Source: Pectobacterium carotovorum (lineage in GTDB: Bacteria; Pseudomonadota; Gammaproteobacteria; Enterobacterales; Enterobacteriaceae). From it: a stretch of DNA of 64,000 nucleotides. Shown here piece by piece: positions 1 to 8,848 of this stretch (within the stretch, counting starts at the first letter, position 1; every line of letters begins with the position of its first letter). The stretch spans positions 1 to 64,000 of the forward strand of contig NZ_FQWI01000009.1 of the NCBI RefSeq assembly GCF_900129615.1. Direction: 5' to 3'. The translations under genes were made by a program, and so were the position numbers. The notes below the pieces were generated by a model, which searched no databases, was not told the origin of the DNA, and saw nothing but the letters and a program-made list of their open reading frames with translations.

Positions 1-78
1 CGAACTCAGAAGTGAAACGCCGTAGCGCCGATGGTAGTGTGGGGCTTCCCCATGTGAGAGTAGGGAACTGCCAGGCAT
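1..78 (+). rRNA. rrf: 5S ribosomal RNA, 3' portion
   Basis: The window opens inside a 5S rRNA gene and shows about its last 78 of 120 bases, ending GGGAACTGCCAGGCAT as in enterobacterial 5S rRNA. It is the tail of an rRNA operon that extends upstream of the window. The neighbour mobBA, convergent with it, is the same as at rrnA of E. coli. Confidence 0.96.
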
Positions 79-90
79 CAACTACGTGGA

Positions 91-119
91 AAGCCTCTGT
101 CGAAAGACAGGGGCTTTTT
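91..119 (+). terminator. Rho-independent terminator of the rRNA operon
   Basis: An 11-bp stem (AAGCCTCTGTC with GACAGGGGCTT, one G-T pair) closed by a GAAA tetraloop is followed by a T run, starting 13 bases after the 5S end. Confidence 0.9.
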
Positions 120-263
120 GCTATGGAAAATTAGGTGGATTTACAAAAACCTGCAGATAACATGCTGGATACAGCGCATGGGAGGGTTTGGTTTTTTGGG
201 TTCAGAAGCCCATTTTCTGCCAGACATTACCCAATTCCAGTGTTAACGGTTGTCTATTCTGCA

Positions 264-785
264 CTACAGATTATTATTTTTGAGCCATTGTCGGATAAAA
301 GCAGCAACCTGTTCTGGTTGATTGATATCAAGCACCGGAAGTCGGGTGTTTATATCAATATCCGCTGCAATCGCGATGACATATTCATCGATCAAATCAC
401 TTAATTCCTTATCCAATGATTGGCGAAATAAGGCTATTTTAGCGATCTTCTCGTGTTTAAAACCCTCAACCAGTACTAGATCGAGAGTTGATGCATCCAT
501 TTTCCCAGCTAGATCGTAAATATTTGGTTCTTCCTGATCAGGGGTCTCCGTCATCAGCGCCCATCTTTGGCTGCTGGCAACAATGGTTTGTGCTGCGCCT
601 GCCTTACGTAGCTCATAGCTATCTTTACCTGGCGTATCAATATCCATTTGATGATGTGTATGTTTAATAAGTCCGACTCGAACACCATGATGAGTCAGCA
701 GCGGGATGACGTGTTTAAGTAATGTCGTTTTACCTGTACCGCTATAAGCAGTAATAGCGAGCAAGGGGACACGATTAGAATTCAC
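264..785 (-). CDS. mobB: Molybdopterin-guanine dinucleotide biosynthesis adaptor MobB
   Basis: A 173-residue GTP-binding protein that assists MobA in attaching GMP to molybdopterin to make the MGD form of the molybdenum cofactor in the cytoplasm. The P-loop is visible at residues 13-21 (AYSGTGKTT), and the length matches the family. The start is a GTG preceded by GGAG eight bases upstream. It overlaps the 3' end of mobA by 11 bases, so the pair is a translationally coupled mobAB operon reading toward the rRNA operon, as in E. coli. MobB is known to be dispensable for cofactor synthesis in E. coli, where it is thought to improve efficiency. Confidence 0.93.
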   Translation of the reverse strand: MNSNRVPLLAITAYSGTGKTTLLKHVIPLLTHHGVRVGLIKHTHHQMDIDTPGKDSYELRKAGAAQTIVASSQRWALMTETPDQEEPNIYDLAGKMDASTLDLVLVEGFKHEKIAKIALFRQSLDKELSDLIDEYVIAIAADIDINTRLPVLDINQPEQVAAFIRQWLKNNNL

Positions 786-1353
786 GGTGTTGCTCCTGCC
801 AATTGGATAAATCTTCAGGCGAATTCATATTGCGAAAAGCTTCAGGCTGATCGCTAAATGAAACGGCGTTTGCTCCAACCTGTTCCATAAATAACATCAG
901 CTTACGGTTTCCGAGATGCAGATAGGTCTCGAGTGATTCAATAAGGTTTTTATTGATTAAGAGTAATGTGGGATGTGGCTGTTCTCCATCAGTGGCATAA
1001 GCCGCATTGGCTTCCCCACGTGCTTCCCACAATCGGTGAACCAGATCGAGGGGGAGAGCAGGGACATCGCAAGGGACGAATGCGACCCATTCGGATGAAG
1101 AGGCATGTAATCCACTCAGAATACCCGCCAACGGGCCTGGAAAGCTTGTATCAACGTCACTAATAATGCGGCAGCCACTTTGTGCATACACGGCCTGATT
1201 GCGATTAGCGCTGATCATGACTTCATTGACCTGTGCCTTAAGCCGAGACAGAACATGCAGATATAGCGGCACACCGTTCAGTGCTATCAGACCTTTATCG
1301 TGCCCGCCCATACGTGTTGCCCGTCCGCCTGCGAGAATAACGCCTGTAATCAT
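775..1353 (-). CDS. mobA: Molybdenum cofactor guanylyltransferase MobA
   Basis: A 192-residue cytoplasmic nucleotidyltransferase that transfers GMP from GTP to molybdopterin, giving molybdopterin guanine dinucleotide for DMSO reductase-family enzymes. The N-terminal signature LAGGRATRMGG (residues 7-17) is the nucleotide-binding loop of this fold, and the following Asp-Lys-Gly matches family members. I place the start at the ATG at 1353. An in-frame TTG four codons upstream (1365) is possible but less likely. It is the first gene of a two-gene operon with mobB, which it overlaps. Confidence 0.94.
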   Translation of the reverse strand: MITGVILAGGRATRMGGHDKGLIALNGVPLYLHVLSRLKAQVNEVMISANRNQAVYAQSGCRIISDVDTSFPGPLAGILSGLHASSSEWVAFVPCDVPALPLDLVHRLWEARGEANAAYATDGEQPHPTLLLINKNLIESLETYLHLGNRKLMLFMEQVGANAVSFSDQPEAFRNMNSPEDLSNWQEQHREF

Positions 1354-1566
1354 TTCACTTTCCAATTATTGATGCCCACTTTCCTCTGTATCGAAAGTTT
1401 GTGGGGGATAAACCATGCGTTATTCTCTGAAAACTTTCGTAGAAGACCAAGTTCTTTCCTCATGTGCGCAAGGCTGTTATTTTTATCGCTATATACTCAA
1501 TATCGCTCAAGTCGCTTCCTGCATATTGAAATTTATTGAGTACAAATCGTTTTTAAGGAGAAAAAA

Positions 1567-1836
1567 ATGAAATGTCATCGCGTTAATGAGCTTATTGAAC
1601 TGTTGCACCCAGCCTGGCAAAAAGAACCCGATTTAAATCTGGTGCAATTTTTACAAAACCTTGCACAGGAGGCGGGGTTCGAGGGGCAGTTAAATGAACT
1701 GACTGATGATATCCTTATTTACCATCTAAAAATGCGTGATGCAGATAAAGAACAAGTCATCCCCGGTTTGAAGAAGGACTACGAAGAAGATTTTAAGACA
1801 GCTTTGCTTCGTGCCCGGGGAGTTATTAAAGACTAG
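1567..1836 (+). CDS. yihD: YihD family protein (DUF1040)
   Basis: An 89-residue acidic cytoplasmic protein recognised as YihD from its sequence and its place between mobA and srkA, the E. coli order. An AAGGAG Shine-Dalgarno lies just before the ATG. No enzyme motif, membrane segment or signal peptide is visible. The family has no established biochemical function, so only the family assignment is offered. It is divergent from mobA; the 213-base gap between them would hold both promoters, but I could not pick a confident one. Confidence 0.9.
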   Translation: MKCHRVNELIELLHPAWQKEPDLNLVQFLQNLAQEAGFEGQLNELTDDILIYHLKMRDADKEQVIPGLKKDYEEDFKTALLRARGVIKD

Positions 1837-1914
1837 TGGAAAGGATTAACACGTTCATGATGCTAACTATTGCACGCATATCTCTTACATCGCCTCTAAC
1901 CATTTGTGGCCGTG

Positions 1915-2901
1915 ATGAATAGTTCGATATTTAATTTTCAGACGCTATTCCCAGATCTGATCGTGGATGCTTTGCTGGATGTTGGGCTGCGCGTTGATTC
2001 TGGTTTAACGGCATTAAACAGTTATGAGAATCGGGTGTACCAGTTTGCGGATGAAGATCGTAAACGATTCGTGGTGAAATTTTATCGCCCGGAACGGTGG
2101 AGCACTGCGCAGATTCAGGAAGAGCATATTTTTGCCCAGCAATTGGCACAAGATGAAGTTCCTATTGTTGCTCCCATCTTGCTTAATGGGCAAACGCTGA
2201 ATGTCTACGAAGGATTTCAGTTTGCCGTATTCCCCAGCGTGGGCGGGCGGCAGTATGAAATGGATAATGAAGACCAGCTAGAGTGGGTCGGTCGTTTTCT
2301 CGGCCGGATTCACCAGACGGGACAGAAATCGTTATTCACCGAGCGTCCGACGATTGGGGTAAATGAATATCTGCATGAACCTTATCGGCTGTTGGAGACA
2401 TGTCCGCTAATACCGAAAATACATCGACATGATTTTTTACAGGCGACCCGTCAACTGATTGATACAGTTGAAACTTATTGGCATAACGACTGGCGGCCAC
2501 TGCGTCTGCATGGGGATTGTCATCCAGGCAATATTTTGTGGCGTGATGGCCCGCTATTTGTGGATTTGGATGATGCCCGCAATGGTCCGGCAATACAGGA
2601 TTTATGGATGCTGTTGCATGGCGACCGTCGTGAACAACGTATTCAACTGGATATCTTGTTAGAAGCCTATAGCGAATTTGCGGAATTTCAGGAGAAAGAG
2701 CTCGCGCTGATTGAGCCTCTTCGTGCGATGCGGCAGGTTTATTATCTGGCCTGGGTTGCCCGTCGCTGGGAAGACCCTGCTTTTCCGAAAAATTTCCCCT
2801 GGATGACGGATGCTGATTTCTGGTTGAAGCAAACGGCAATATTTATTGGGCAAACTCAGCTGTTGCAGGAACCTCCTCTACAGCTAATGCCAATGTACTG
2901 A
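1915..2901 (+). CDS. srkA: Stress response Ser/Thr kinase SrkA (YihE/RdoA)
   Basis: A 328-residue cytoplasmic kinase of the aminoglycoside-phosphotransferase fold. In E. coli it is made under Cpx control and protects against stress-induced death. The catalytic loop HGDCHPGN starts at H199, placing the catalytic Asp at 201, and the metal-binding Asp lies in the following FVDLDD stretch. I chose the ATG at 1915 because the alignment with E. coli SrkA begins there. A GTG three codons upstream is in frame but not preceded by a better ribosome site. dsbA starts 24 bases after the stop, so the two are probably one transcript, as in E. coli. Confidence 0.95.
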   Translation: MNSSIFNFQTLFPDLIVDALLDVGLRVDSGLTALNSYENRVYQFADEDRKRFVVKFYRPERWSTAQIQEEHIFAQQLAQDEVPIVAPILLNGQTLNVYEGFQFAVFPSVGGRQYEMDNEDQLEWVGRFLGRIHQTGQKSLFTERPTIGVNEYLHEPYRLLETCPLIPKIHRHDFLQATRQLIDTVETYWHNDWRPLRLHGDCHPGNILWRDGPLFVDLDDARNGPAIQDLWMLLHGDRREQRIQLDILLEAYSEFAEFQEKELALIEPLRAMRQVYYLAWVARRWEDPAFPKNFPWMTDADFWLKQTAIFIGQTQLLQEPPLQLMPMY

Positions 2902-2925
2902 AATTAAATGGAGAGAGTGAAATTT

Positions 2926-3549
2926 ATGAAAAAATTATGGTTTGCGCTGATTGGCGTTGTTCTGGCATTTAGTGCTTCTGCTGCAGAGTTTTCCGACGGC
3001 AAGCAATATGTAGAATTAGATAAACCTGCAACCCAAGAGCCTCAGGTTCTAGAGTTCTTCTCATTCTATTGCCCGCACTGCTATCAATTTGAACAGGTTT
3101 ACCACGTTCCAGATGCAGTAAAAAAAGCGTTGCCAGAGGGTACGAAGATGACACGTTATCACGTGGACTTCTTGGGCCCATTGGGTAAAAACCTGACGCA
3201 GGCATGGGCTGTCGCTATGGCGCTGGGCGTCGAAGATAAAATTACCCCGCTGATGTTTGATGCGGTTCAGAAAACACAGACTGTACAAAAACCGGAAGAT
3301 ATTCGCGAAGTCTTTGTGAAAGCTGGAGTGAGTGCGGAAGAATTTGATGGTGCTCTGAATAGCTTTGTTGTGAAATCTCTGGTTGCCCAGCAGGAAAAAG
3401 CGGCTGCCGATTTACAATTACGCGGCGTTCCAGCCATGTTCGTTAACGGTAAATATATGATCAAGAATGATGGTCTTGATACCAGTTCAATGGATGGGTA
3501 TGTAAAACAGTACGCTGACGTGGTGAAGTTCCTCATTACCAAGAAGTAA
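2926..3549 (+). CDS. dsbA: Periplasmic thiol:disulfide oxidoreductase DsbA
   Basis: A 207-residue precursor that introduces disulfides into exported proteins and is re-oxidised by membrane DsbB. A signal peptide runs from Lys2-Lys3 through a hydrophobic core to a likely cleavage after SASA (about residue 19). The active-site CPHC is at residues 49-52 of the precursor and the conserved cis-Pro is in the GVPA segment (GVPAMFVNG). The start is set by GGAGAGAG ahead of the ATG at 2926; a longer in-frame start at 2908 would spoil the signal peptide. It lies immediately downstream of srkA. In plant-pathogenic enterobacteria DsbA is needed for folding of secreted enzymes, which is family knowledge and not shown here. 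Confidence 0.97.
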   Translation: MKKLWFALIGVVLAFSASAAEFSDGKQYVELDKPATQEPQVLEFFSFYCPHCYQFEQVYHVPDAVKKALPEGTKMTRYHVDFLGPLGKNLTQAWAVAMALGVEDKITPLMFDAVQKTQTVQKPEDIREVFVKAGVSAEEFDGALNSFVVKSLVAQQEKAAADLQLRGVPAMFVNGKYMIKNDGLDTSSMDGYVKQYADVVKFLITKK

Positions 3550-3560
3550 TTATTTAATAA

Positions 3561-3592
3561 GTCATGCGGGTAAAACCGCATGACCTTATACC
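3561..3592 (+). terminator. Hairpin after dsbA, possible terminator
   Basis: A perfect 9-bp inverted repeat (GTCATGCGG / CCGCATGAC) with a six-base loop lies 11 bases after the dsbA stop. The T tract after it is poor, so it may be only a weak or Rho-assisted terminator or an mRNA-stabilising hairpin. Confidence 0.45.
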
Positions 3593-3927
3593 TTCCCACG
3601 ATTCATCTTCTTATCTTTTATATCTCATCAGCTCGCAATATCTATTTATCTTTTTGTTTATATCCACAAATTGGATGACGGTTTATTACGCCTTAAAAAT
3701 AATCAGACTATATTATAACTTCATGAAATTAATGGGTATAAAAAAATAACTTAAGATAATATGGGAAATTAGCAATTAAGCGGATAAAACTATTCACAAA
3801 GTTATCCACAGGAAAATCTTGCGAGGATCCATGCAAAATCAGCCAATATCTCACGTTAAGGATCGTCTCTTTCCCTGACCTATGGCATGCTTAGCGCTAT
3901 GACAGACCACAACGATCATGGCAGGCT
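3593..3927. other. Intergenic region upstream of polA, no gene seen
   Basis: This AT-rich gap holds no convincing reading frame. In E. coli yihF and yihG stand between dsbA and polA; neither is present here. The notable content is a consensus DnaA box and a one-mismatch relative (listed separately). ATG codons near the 3' end are not followed by open frames of any length until polA. Confidence 0.7.
3802..3810 (+). promoter_or_regulatory. DnaA box upstream of polA
   Basis: TTATCCACA is an exact match to the strong DnaA box, 117 bases before the polA start. A second, one-mismatch 9-mer (ATATCCACA) lies at 3660-3668. DnaA has been reported to stimulate polA expression in E. coli. Whether it does so here is inferred from the site. 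Confidence 0.6.
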
Positions 3928-6717
3928 ATGGCTCAGATTGCAGAAAATCCTTTAATACTGGTAGACGGTTCATCCTATTTGTATCGTGCTTATCACGCTT
4001 TCCCACCGTTAACAAACAGCGCGGGAGAAGCCACCGGTGCAATGTATGGCGTACTGAATATGCTACGCAGTTTGCTGTTGCAATATCAGCCCAGCCACGT
4101 TGCCGTCGTTTTTGATGCGAAAGGGAAAACGTTTCGCGATGAACTGTTCGAAAATTATAAGGCTCACCGCCCACCGATGCCGGAGGATCTACGCGAGCAA
4201 ATAGAGCCTCTGCATAAGATGGTGAAAGCGATGGGGCTGCCGCTTCTGGCGGTATCCGGCGTAGAAGCGGACGATGTGATTGGTACGCTCGCCGTTCAGG
4301 CGGAAAAAGCGGGTAAGTCGGTGCTGATTAGTACTGGCGATAAAGATATGGCGCAGCTGGTGACGCCGAGTGTGACGCTCATCAATACCATGAATAACTC
4401 GATTCTTGGCCCACAGGAAGTGTGTGATAAGTACGGTATCCCTCCTGAGCTGATTATCGATTTCCTCGCGCTGATGGGCGATGCATCGGATAACATTCCT
4501 GGTGTACCTGGCGTGGGTGAAAAAACGGCTCAGGCACTATTGCAAGGGCTCGGTGGGCTGGACTCGCTGTATGCCAATCTTGATAAAATTGCCGGGCTTT
4601 CCTTCCGTGGTGCGAAAACCATGGCGCCGAAGCTGGAACAGCACAAAGAAGTGGCCTACCTCTCTTATCAGCTGGCCACCATTAAAACGGATGTCGAGCT
4701 GGAGCTCAGTTGCGATCAGCTCACCGTTAACGAGCTGGATGTGGATGAGCTACATCGTCTTTTTTCCCGTTATGAATTTAAACGCTGGTTATCAGATGTT
4801 GAATCAGGCACTTGGATGCAAGGTAAAAAAAGCAGCCAGCCAGTTCAGGCGGTGAGTAACGCGGTGGTTGAGCAAGTTGTTGAAGAAGATAACGCGCCCA
4901 CGCTTTCTGCCGACGGTTATGTCACGATTCTTGATGAGAAAACGCTGCTCGATTGGGTTGAACGTTTAAAACAGGCTGAGGTTTTCGCTTTTGATACGGA
5001 AACCGACGGGCTGGATACGCTCACCGCCAATCTGATTGGTCTGTCATTTGCGATTAAGCCAGGTGAAGCGGCTTATTTGCCGCTGGCGCATGACTATCTG
5101 GATGCGCCAGAACAGTTGGATCGTACCAAGGTGTTGGCCTTGTTCAAACCGCTGCTGGAAGATGAGAAGCTGTTTAAGATTGGTCAGAATCTCAAATTTG
5201 ATAAAGGCGTGATGCAGCGGTATGACATCGATTTACGCGGCATCGCGTTTGATACCATGCTGGAATCTTATGTGCTCGACAGCGTGGCGGGCCGCCACGA
5301 TATGGATAGCCTGGCCGAACGCTATCTGAGCCACAAAACCATTACTTTTGAAGAGATCGCGGGTAAGGGAAAAAATCAGCTGACGTTTAATCAGATTGCA
5401 CTGGAACAGGCTGGGCCTTATGCGGCCGAGGATGCGGACGTTACGCTGCATCTGCACCAGAAGCTCTGGGGGAAACTCCAGCCGCATACCGATCTGTGCC
5501 AGGTTTTCCAGACTATTGATATGCCGCTGGTACCGGTTTTATCCCGCATCGAGCGTACGGGCGTGCTGATCGATCCCGCTATTCTGGCAGAACACTCAAA
5601 AGAGCTCACAATTCGTTTGGCGGAGCTGGAAACACAAGCGTATGAGCTGGCGGGTGAAGAGTTCAATCTCTCATCGACCAAGCAGCTACAGGGCATTCTG
5701 TATGAAAAGCAAAAGCTGCCGATTCTGAAGAAAACGCCAAAAGGCGCGCCGTCAACCAATGAAGAAGTGTTGGCTGAACTGGCGCTGGATTACCCTCTGC
5801 CGAAGCTGATCCTGGAATATCGTGGTTTGGCCAAGCTGAAATCTACTTACACCGATAAGCTGCCGCTGATGATCAATCCGGCGACGAAGCGTGTGCATAC
5901 GTCTTATCATCAGGCGGTTACTGCGACCGGGCGTTTGTCTTCCAGCGATCCGAACCTGCAAAACATCCCGGTGCGTAATGACGAAGGACGCCGTATTCGT
6001 CAGGCGTTCATTGCGCCTAAGGGCTACAGCATTGTTGCGGCGGACTACTCGCAGATCGAACTGCGTATCATGGCACACTTATCGGGTGATAAAGGGCTGT
6101 TGAACGCGTTTGCGAACGGGTTGGATATCCACCGGGCAACGGCGTCAGAAGTGTTTGGCATTGCACTCGATAAGGTGACATCGGAACAGCGTCGTAGTGC
6201 GAAAGCGATCAACTTCGGTCTGATCTACGGCATGAGCGCGTTTGGCTTGTCGCGTCAGTTGAATATTCCCCGTAGCGAATCGCAGAAATACATGAACCTG
6301 TATTTTGAGCGTTATCCCGGTGTGCAGGATTACATGGAGCGTACACGCCAACAGGCCGCGGAACATGGCTATGTGTCCACGCTTGACGGTCGCCGTCTCT
6401 ATCTGCCTGATATCCATTCTCGTAATGCGATGGCGCGTAAAGGAGCAGAACGTGCGGCAATTAACGCCCCAATGCAGGGCACCGCTGCTGATATTATTAA
6501 GAAAGCGATGATCGCGATTGACGATTGGCTACAGAAAGACACGCCGAAGGTGAAGATGATCATGCAGGTTCACGATGAATTGGTTTTCGAGATTCATGAT
6601 TCGGTTATTGAAGAATCTATTAGTAAAATCAAAGTATTAATGGAAGGTTGTATGCAATTGAATGTTCCATTACAGGTAGACATCGGTACGGGCATTAACT
6701 GGGATGAAGCACATTAA
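3928..6717 (+). CDS. polA: DNA polymerase I
   Basis: A 929-residue three-domain repair and Okazaki-fragment polymerase. The 5'-3' exonuclease occupies about residues 1-290 (acidic motifs such as VEADDVIGT and GDASDNIPG). The 3'-5' proofreading domain spans about 330-520 and keeps the DTE triad (FDTETDGL). The C-terminal polymerase carries motif A (ADYSQIELR), motif B ([14 protein letters not shown]) and motif C (QVHDELVFE), so all activities look intact. Length equals that of E. coli within one residue, and the ATG at 3928 gives full alignment. spf follows downstream on the same strand, as in other enterobacteria. Confidence 0.98.
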   Translation: MAQIAENPLILVDGSSYLYRAYHAFPPLTNSAGEATGAMYGVLNMLRSLLLQYQPSHVAVVFDAKGKTFRDELFENYKAHRPPMPEDLREQIEPLHKMVKAMGLPLLAVSGVEADDVIGTLAVQAEKAGKSVLISTGDKDMAQLVTPSVTLINTMNNSILGPQEVCDKYGIPPELIIDFLALMGDASDNIPGVPGVGEKTAQALLQGLGGLDSLYANLDKIAGLSFRGAKTMAPKLEQHKEVAYLSYQLATIKTDVELELSCDQLTVNELDVDELHRLFSRYEFKRWLSDVESGTWMQGKKSSQPVQAVSNAVVEQVVEEDNAPTLSADGYVTILDEKTLLDWVERLKQAEVFAFDTETDGLDTLTANLIGLSFAIKPGEAAYLPLAHDYLDAPEQLDRTKVLALFKPLLEDEKLFKIGQNLKFDKGVMQRYDIDLRGIAFDTMLESYVLDSVAGRHDMDSLAERYLSHKTITFEEIAGKGKNQLTFNQIALEQAGPYAAEDADVTLHLHQKLWGKLQPHTDLCQVFQTIDMPLVPVLSRIERTGVLIDPAILAEHSKELTIRLAELETQAYELAGEEFNLSSTKQLQGILYEKQKLPILKKTPKGAPSTNEEVLAELALDYPLPKLILEYRGLAKLKSTYTDKLPLMINPATKRVHTSYHQAVTATGRLSSSDPNLQNIPVRNDEGRRIRQAFIAPKGYSIVAADYSQIELRIMAHLSGDKGLLNAFANGLDIHRATASEVFGIALDKVTSEQRRSAKAINFGLIYGMSAFGLSRQLNIPRSESQKYMNLYFERYPGVQDYMERTRQQAAEHGYVSTLDGRRLYLPDIHSRNAMARKGAERAAINAPMQGTAADIIKKAMIAIDDWLQKDTPKVKMIMQVHDELVFEIHDSVIEESISKIKVLMEGCMQLNVPLQVDIGTGINWDEAH

Positions 6718-6826
6718 TGGCCGATTCTTGCGCTATTTCTGTAATTAAATAACAGTATTGTGTGACCTGGTTTAACTTTGTGTAATCGATAACCATTTTC
6801 TATGAAAGTAAACAACAAAAAAGCCT

Positions 6827-6854
6827 TTGTTCCCGTGAAAAAATAGGGTAGAGT
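6827..6854 (+). promoter_or_regulatory. spf (Spot 42) promoter
   Basis: TTGTTC (6827-6832) and TAGAGT (6849-6854) are 16 bases apart and place the start of transcription at the first G of spf (6862). In E. coli this promoter is repressed by CRP-cAMP. A half-matching CRP-like sequence (TGTGACCTGGTTTAAC) occurs about 90 bases further upstream, but I do not count it as a site. Confidence 0.55.
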
Positions 6855-6861
6855 TAAAGAC

Positions 6862-6967
6862 GTAGGGTACAGAGGTAAGATGTTCTATCTTTCAGACCTT
6901 TTACTTCACGTAATCGGATTTGGCTGAATATTAGCCGCCCCGCTCAGTTTTGAGCGGGGCGTTTTTT
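6862..6967 (+). ncRNA. spf: Spot 42 small regulatory RNA
   Basis: About 106 bases match E. coli Spot 42 almost throughout, starting GTAGGGTACAGAGG and ending in a GC-rich hairpin (GCCCCGCTCA / TGAGCGGGGC) plus T run at 6938-6967, which is its own terminator. Spot 42 is an Hfq-binding sRNA that represses secondary-metabolism genes by base pairing when glucose is available. Its position just after polA is conserved. The terminator stem differs in sequence from E. coli but keeps its pairing. Confidence 0.95.
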
Positions 6968-7133
6968 ATGGGCTTTATCCAGGATTTTTTGCCCTCACAA
7001 CGCCAGTAACTGCCTGATAGGCTGCTGCGGGTTAGCACGGTTTTGCGTGTGAAAAGAACATCTCGGGTGGGCGATCGTTGCGGGAAAGTGGGGGCGTGAT
7101 GCGAGTGATGATACTCTGCACCACGCGAAAGGA

Positions 7134-7769
7134 TTACTCTGCTTCTTGTTCTTCTTCAGCGTGTTCCAGCGTGCTGAACCAGTTATCCAGTTTCTGTCGT
7201 AGTTTATCGACACCGAGCTTTTTCAGTGACGAAAATGCTTCGACCTGAATATCACCCATAAATGGCAAGACAGCCTCGCGAACCATGTTCAACTGTGTCT
7301 TACGTGCGCCTGAAGCCAACTTATCGGCTTTGGTCAGCAGCACTAAGACTGGAAGCTGGACATCAACAGCCCACTGAATCATTTGCTGATCGAGATCTTT
7401 CAGCGGATGGCGAATATCCATCAGTACAACCAGCCCCTTAAGGCTGTTACGCTTTTGCAGGTATTCACCGAGCGCACGTTGCCATTTGATCTTCATTTGC
7501 TCCGGCACTTCGGCATAACCATAGCCGGGAAGGTCGACCAAACGCACGCCGTCTACCACCTGGAACAGGTTAATCAACTGAGTACGGCCCGGCGTTTTAC
7601 TGGTTCGTGCCAGATTTTTCTGGTTGGTCAGCGTGTTAAGCGCGCTGGATTTTCCGGCATTAGAGCGCCCAGCAAAGGCCACTTCAATACCGCTATCTGT
7701 TGCCAGATGGCGAATATCCGGGGCGCTGATGATAAAACGCGTCATGTGGTAGTTATATTGCTGGGTCAC
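7134..7769 (-). CDS. engB: Ribosome biogenesis GTPase EngB (YsxC/YihA)
   Basis: A 211-residue TRAFAC-class GTPase needed for 50S subunit assembly. The P-loop GRSNAGKS is at residues 34-41, the G3 motif is DLPGYG, and the G4 motif TKAD lies in LTKADKL. I set the start at the GTG at 7769 (reading [12 protein letters not shown]), because it gives the E. coli length of 210-211 and has an upstream purine stretch. The longer in-frame extension to 7826 has no family support. It is convergent with spf and divergent from yihI. The C-terminus is rich in Glu, as in E. coli. Confidence 0.94.
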   Translation of the reverse strand: MTQQYNYHMTRFIISAPDIRHLATDSGIEVAFAGRSNAGKSSALNTLTNQKNLARTSKTPGRTQLINLFQVVDGVRLVDLPGYGYAEVPEQMKIKWQRALGEYLQKRNSLKGLVVLMDIRHPLKDLDQQMIQWAVDVQLPVLVLLTKADKLASGARKTQLNMVREAVLPFMGDIQVEAFSSLKKLGVDKLRQKLDNWFSTLEHAEEEQEAE

Positions 7770-7972
7770 GATGGTTATCTCTATCTGGATCTCTGTCTGG
7801 TTGGGGATTATACCTGTAACTGACAATAAAGGCGGTTTTATCTGTCTCGAAATGCAGCAGACTGATGCGAAAAGAAAAGCCCAGCTGTCTGATGTGGACG
7901 CTTTTTTATTATCGGGCTTTCTGCTAGATTCCGCCGCACTTCCCTTATATCTGTGTACCTGAGAACAATATT

Positions 7973-8527
7973 ATGAACCGACCTGTCAAAGGGGCTGCCG
8001 ATAAGGCAGGGAAACCCAAAGTAAAAAGAAAGACCCGCGAAGAATTAGAGCGCGAAGCGCGTGAGCGGAAAAAAGATAAAAAGCATCGTGGCAACGCGTC
8101 GGGTAGCCGAACTCAGGAAAAAGCGTCTACCGATCAGCGTTCTGGTCAGCGTAAAGTCGCCGATCCGCGTATTGGCAGCAAAAAGCCTGTACAGCTTGGC
8201 GTGTTAGACAGCGCTGTGTCTAAACCGAAACCTAAGTTGAAGCCTTCTGAGCCTGTGGAGAAAGCCGTTGTTGCCAAGCCGACAATGTCACCGGAAGAAG
8301 AGCTGGAAATGTTAGAAAACGATGCGCGTCTGGATGCCTTGTTGGATCGTCTGGATAGCGGCGAGACGCTGAGTGCCAAAGATCAGTCATGGGTTGATGA
8401 AACGCTGGATCGTATCGATATCCTGATGGAAGAGCTTGGAATCGAGCTGGGTGATGATGACGAAGAAGAGCAGCAGGAAGATATGTTGCAGCTTTTGAAG
8501 CGTAATAACCCGAAAGACACGTTCTAA
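7973..8527 (+). CDS. yihI: Der GTPase-activating protein YihI
   Basis: A 184-residue, highly charged cytoplasmic protein that stimulates the GTPase of the ribosome-assembly factor Der in E. coli. The N-terminal third is strongly basic (Lys/Arg-rich, likely RNA or ribosome contacting). The conserved core reads [18 protein letters not shown], and the C-terminal acidic stretch [11 protein letters not shown] is typical. It faces engB across a gap that in E. coli holds csrC; no csrC-like RNA is seen here. A 56-codon membrane-protein gene starts three bases after its stop. Confidence 0.93.
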   Translation: MNRPVKGAADKAGKPKVKRKTREELEREARERKKDKKHRGNASGSRTQEKASTDQRSGQRKVADPRIGSKKPVQLGVLDSAVSKPKPKLKPSEPVEKAVVAKPTMSPEEELEMLENDARLDALLDRLDSGETLSAKDQSWVDETLDRIDILMEELGIELGDDDEEEQQEDMLQLLKRNNPKDTF

Positions 8528-8530
8528 TCA

Positions 8531-8701
8531 ATGAAATGGCTGTTTCTGTTCCTGATATTGCTGGTTGCGTTTTATCTGCTCTGTCTGTTCAGTAAACTAT
8601 GGCTATTGTCGAAGCGTAAGCATCGGTTGCATCGCGCCCTGTTTAACGGGCGCATGAATCAGGTGCGACGCCCAAGACAAAAACGCCGGGAGCGTTTTTG
8701 A
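8531..8701 (+). CDS. Small membrane protein of 56 residues, unknown
   Basis: An open frame starts three bases after the yihI stop and encodes 56 residues. Residues 2-25 are a hydrophobic helix (MKWLFLFLILLVAFYLLCLF) and the remainder is strongly basic, predicting a single-pass membrane protein with a cytoplasmic tail. The last eight codons (QKRRERF and stop) are supplied by the first hairpin of the repeat element at 8679, so the repeat has become the C-terminus. I do not recognise the family. Tight spacing suggests translation coupled to yihI. The composition makes it a believable gene, but no homology was checked. Confidence 0.6.
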   Translation: MKWLFLFLILLVAFYLLCLFSKLWLLSKRKHRLHRALFNGRMNQVRRPRQKRRERF

Positions 8702-8779
8702 ACGTCACAGCGTGACGGCCCTTTAGGGCGAGTCTCAGGGATGAGACGAGTAGCAAAACGCCGGGAGCGTTTTTGAACG
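8679..8779 (+). repeat. Structured intergenic repeat, copy 1
   Basis: A compact element made of hairpins. H1 is AAAAACGC-CGGGA-GCGTTTTT (8679-8699), H2 is CGTCAC-AGC-GTGACG (8703-8717), H3 is GCCC-TTTA-GGGC (8718-8729), and H4 is GTCTCA-GGGA-TGAGAC (8732-8747). H1 then recurs, so that 25 bases at 8680-8704 are repeated exactly at 8755-8779. It is neither ERIC nor an E. coli-type REP. A second copy with the same layout but different stem sequences is at 13571-13647. Confidence 0.75.
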
Positions 8780-8848
8780 CCATTTTTTGGTGATCTGAAG
8801 GAGGGGAAGGATAACCCACCGAGTAAAAACTGGAAGGAGTGAGCGAAT

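Noticed and set aside
135-404. 89-codon plus-strand open frame after the 5S terminator
   Set aside because: It largely overlaps mobB antisense, has no ribosome site and no recognisable product.
3564-3749. 61-codon frame downstream of dsbA
   Set aside because: AT-rich, low-complexity residues, inside the dsbA terminator hairpin, no ribosome site.
6763-6778. CRP site for spf
   Set aside because: Only one half-site (TGTGA) matches; the other half is poor and the distance to the start is large.
7770-7972. Possible csrC sRNA between engB and yihI
   Set aside because: The gap is shorter than csrC of E. coli and lacks repeated GGA hairpin loops.
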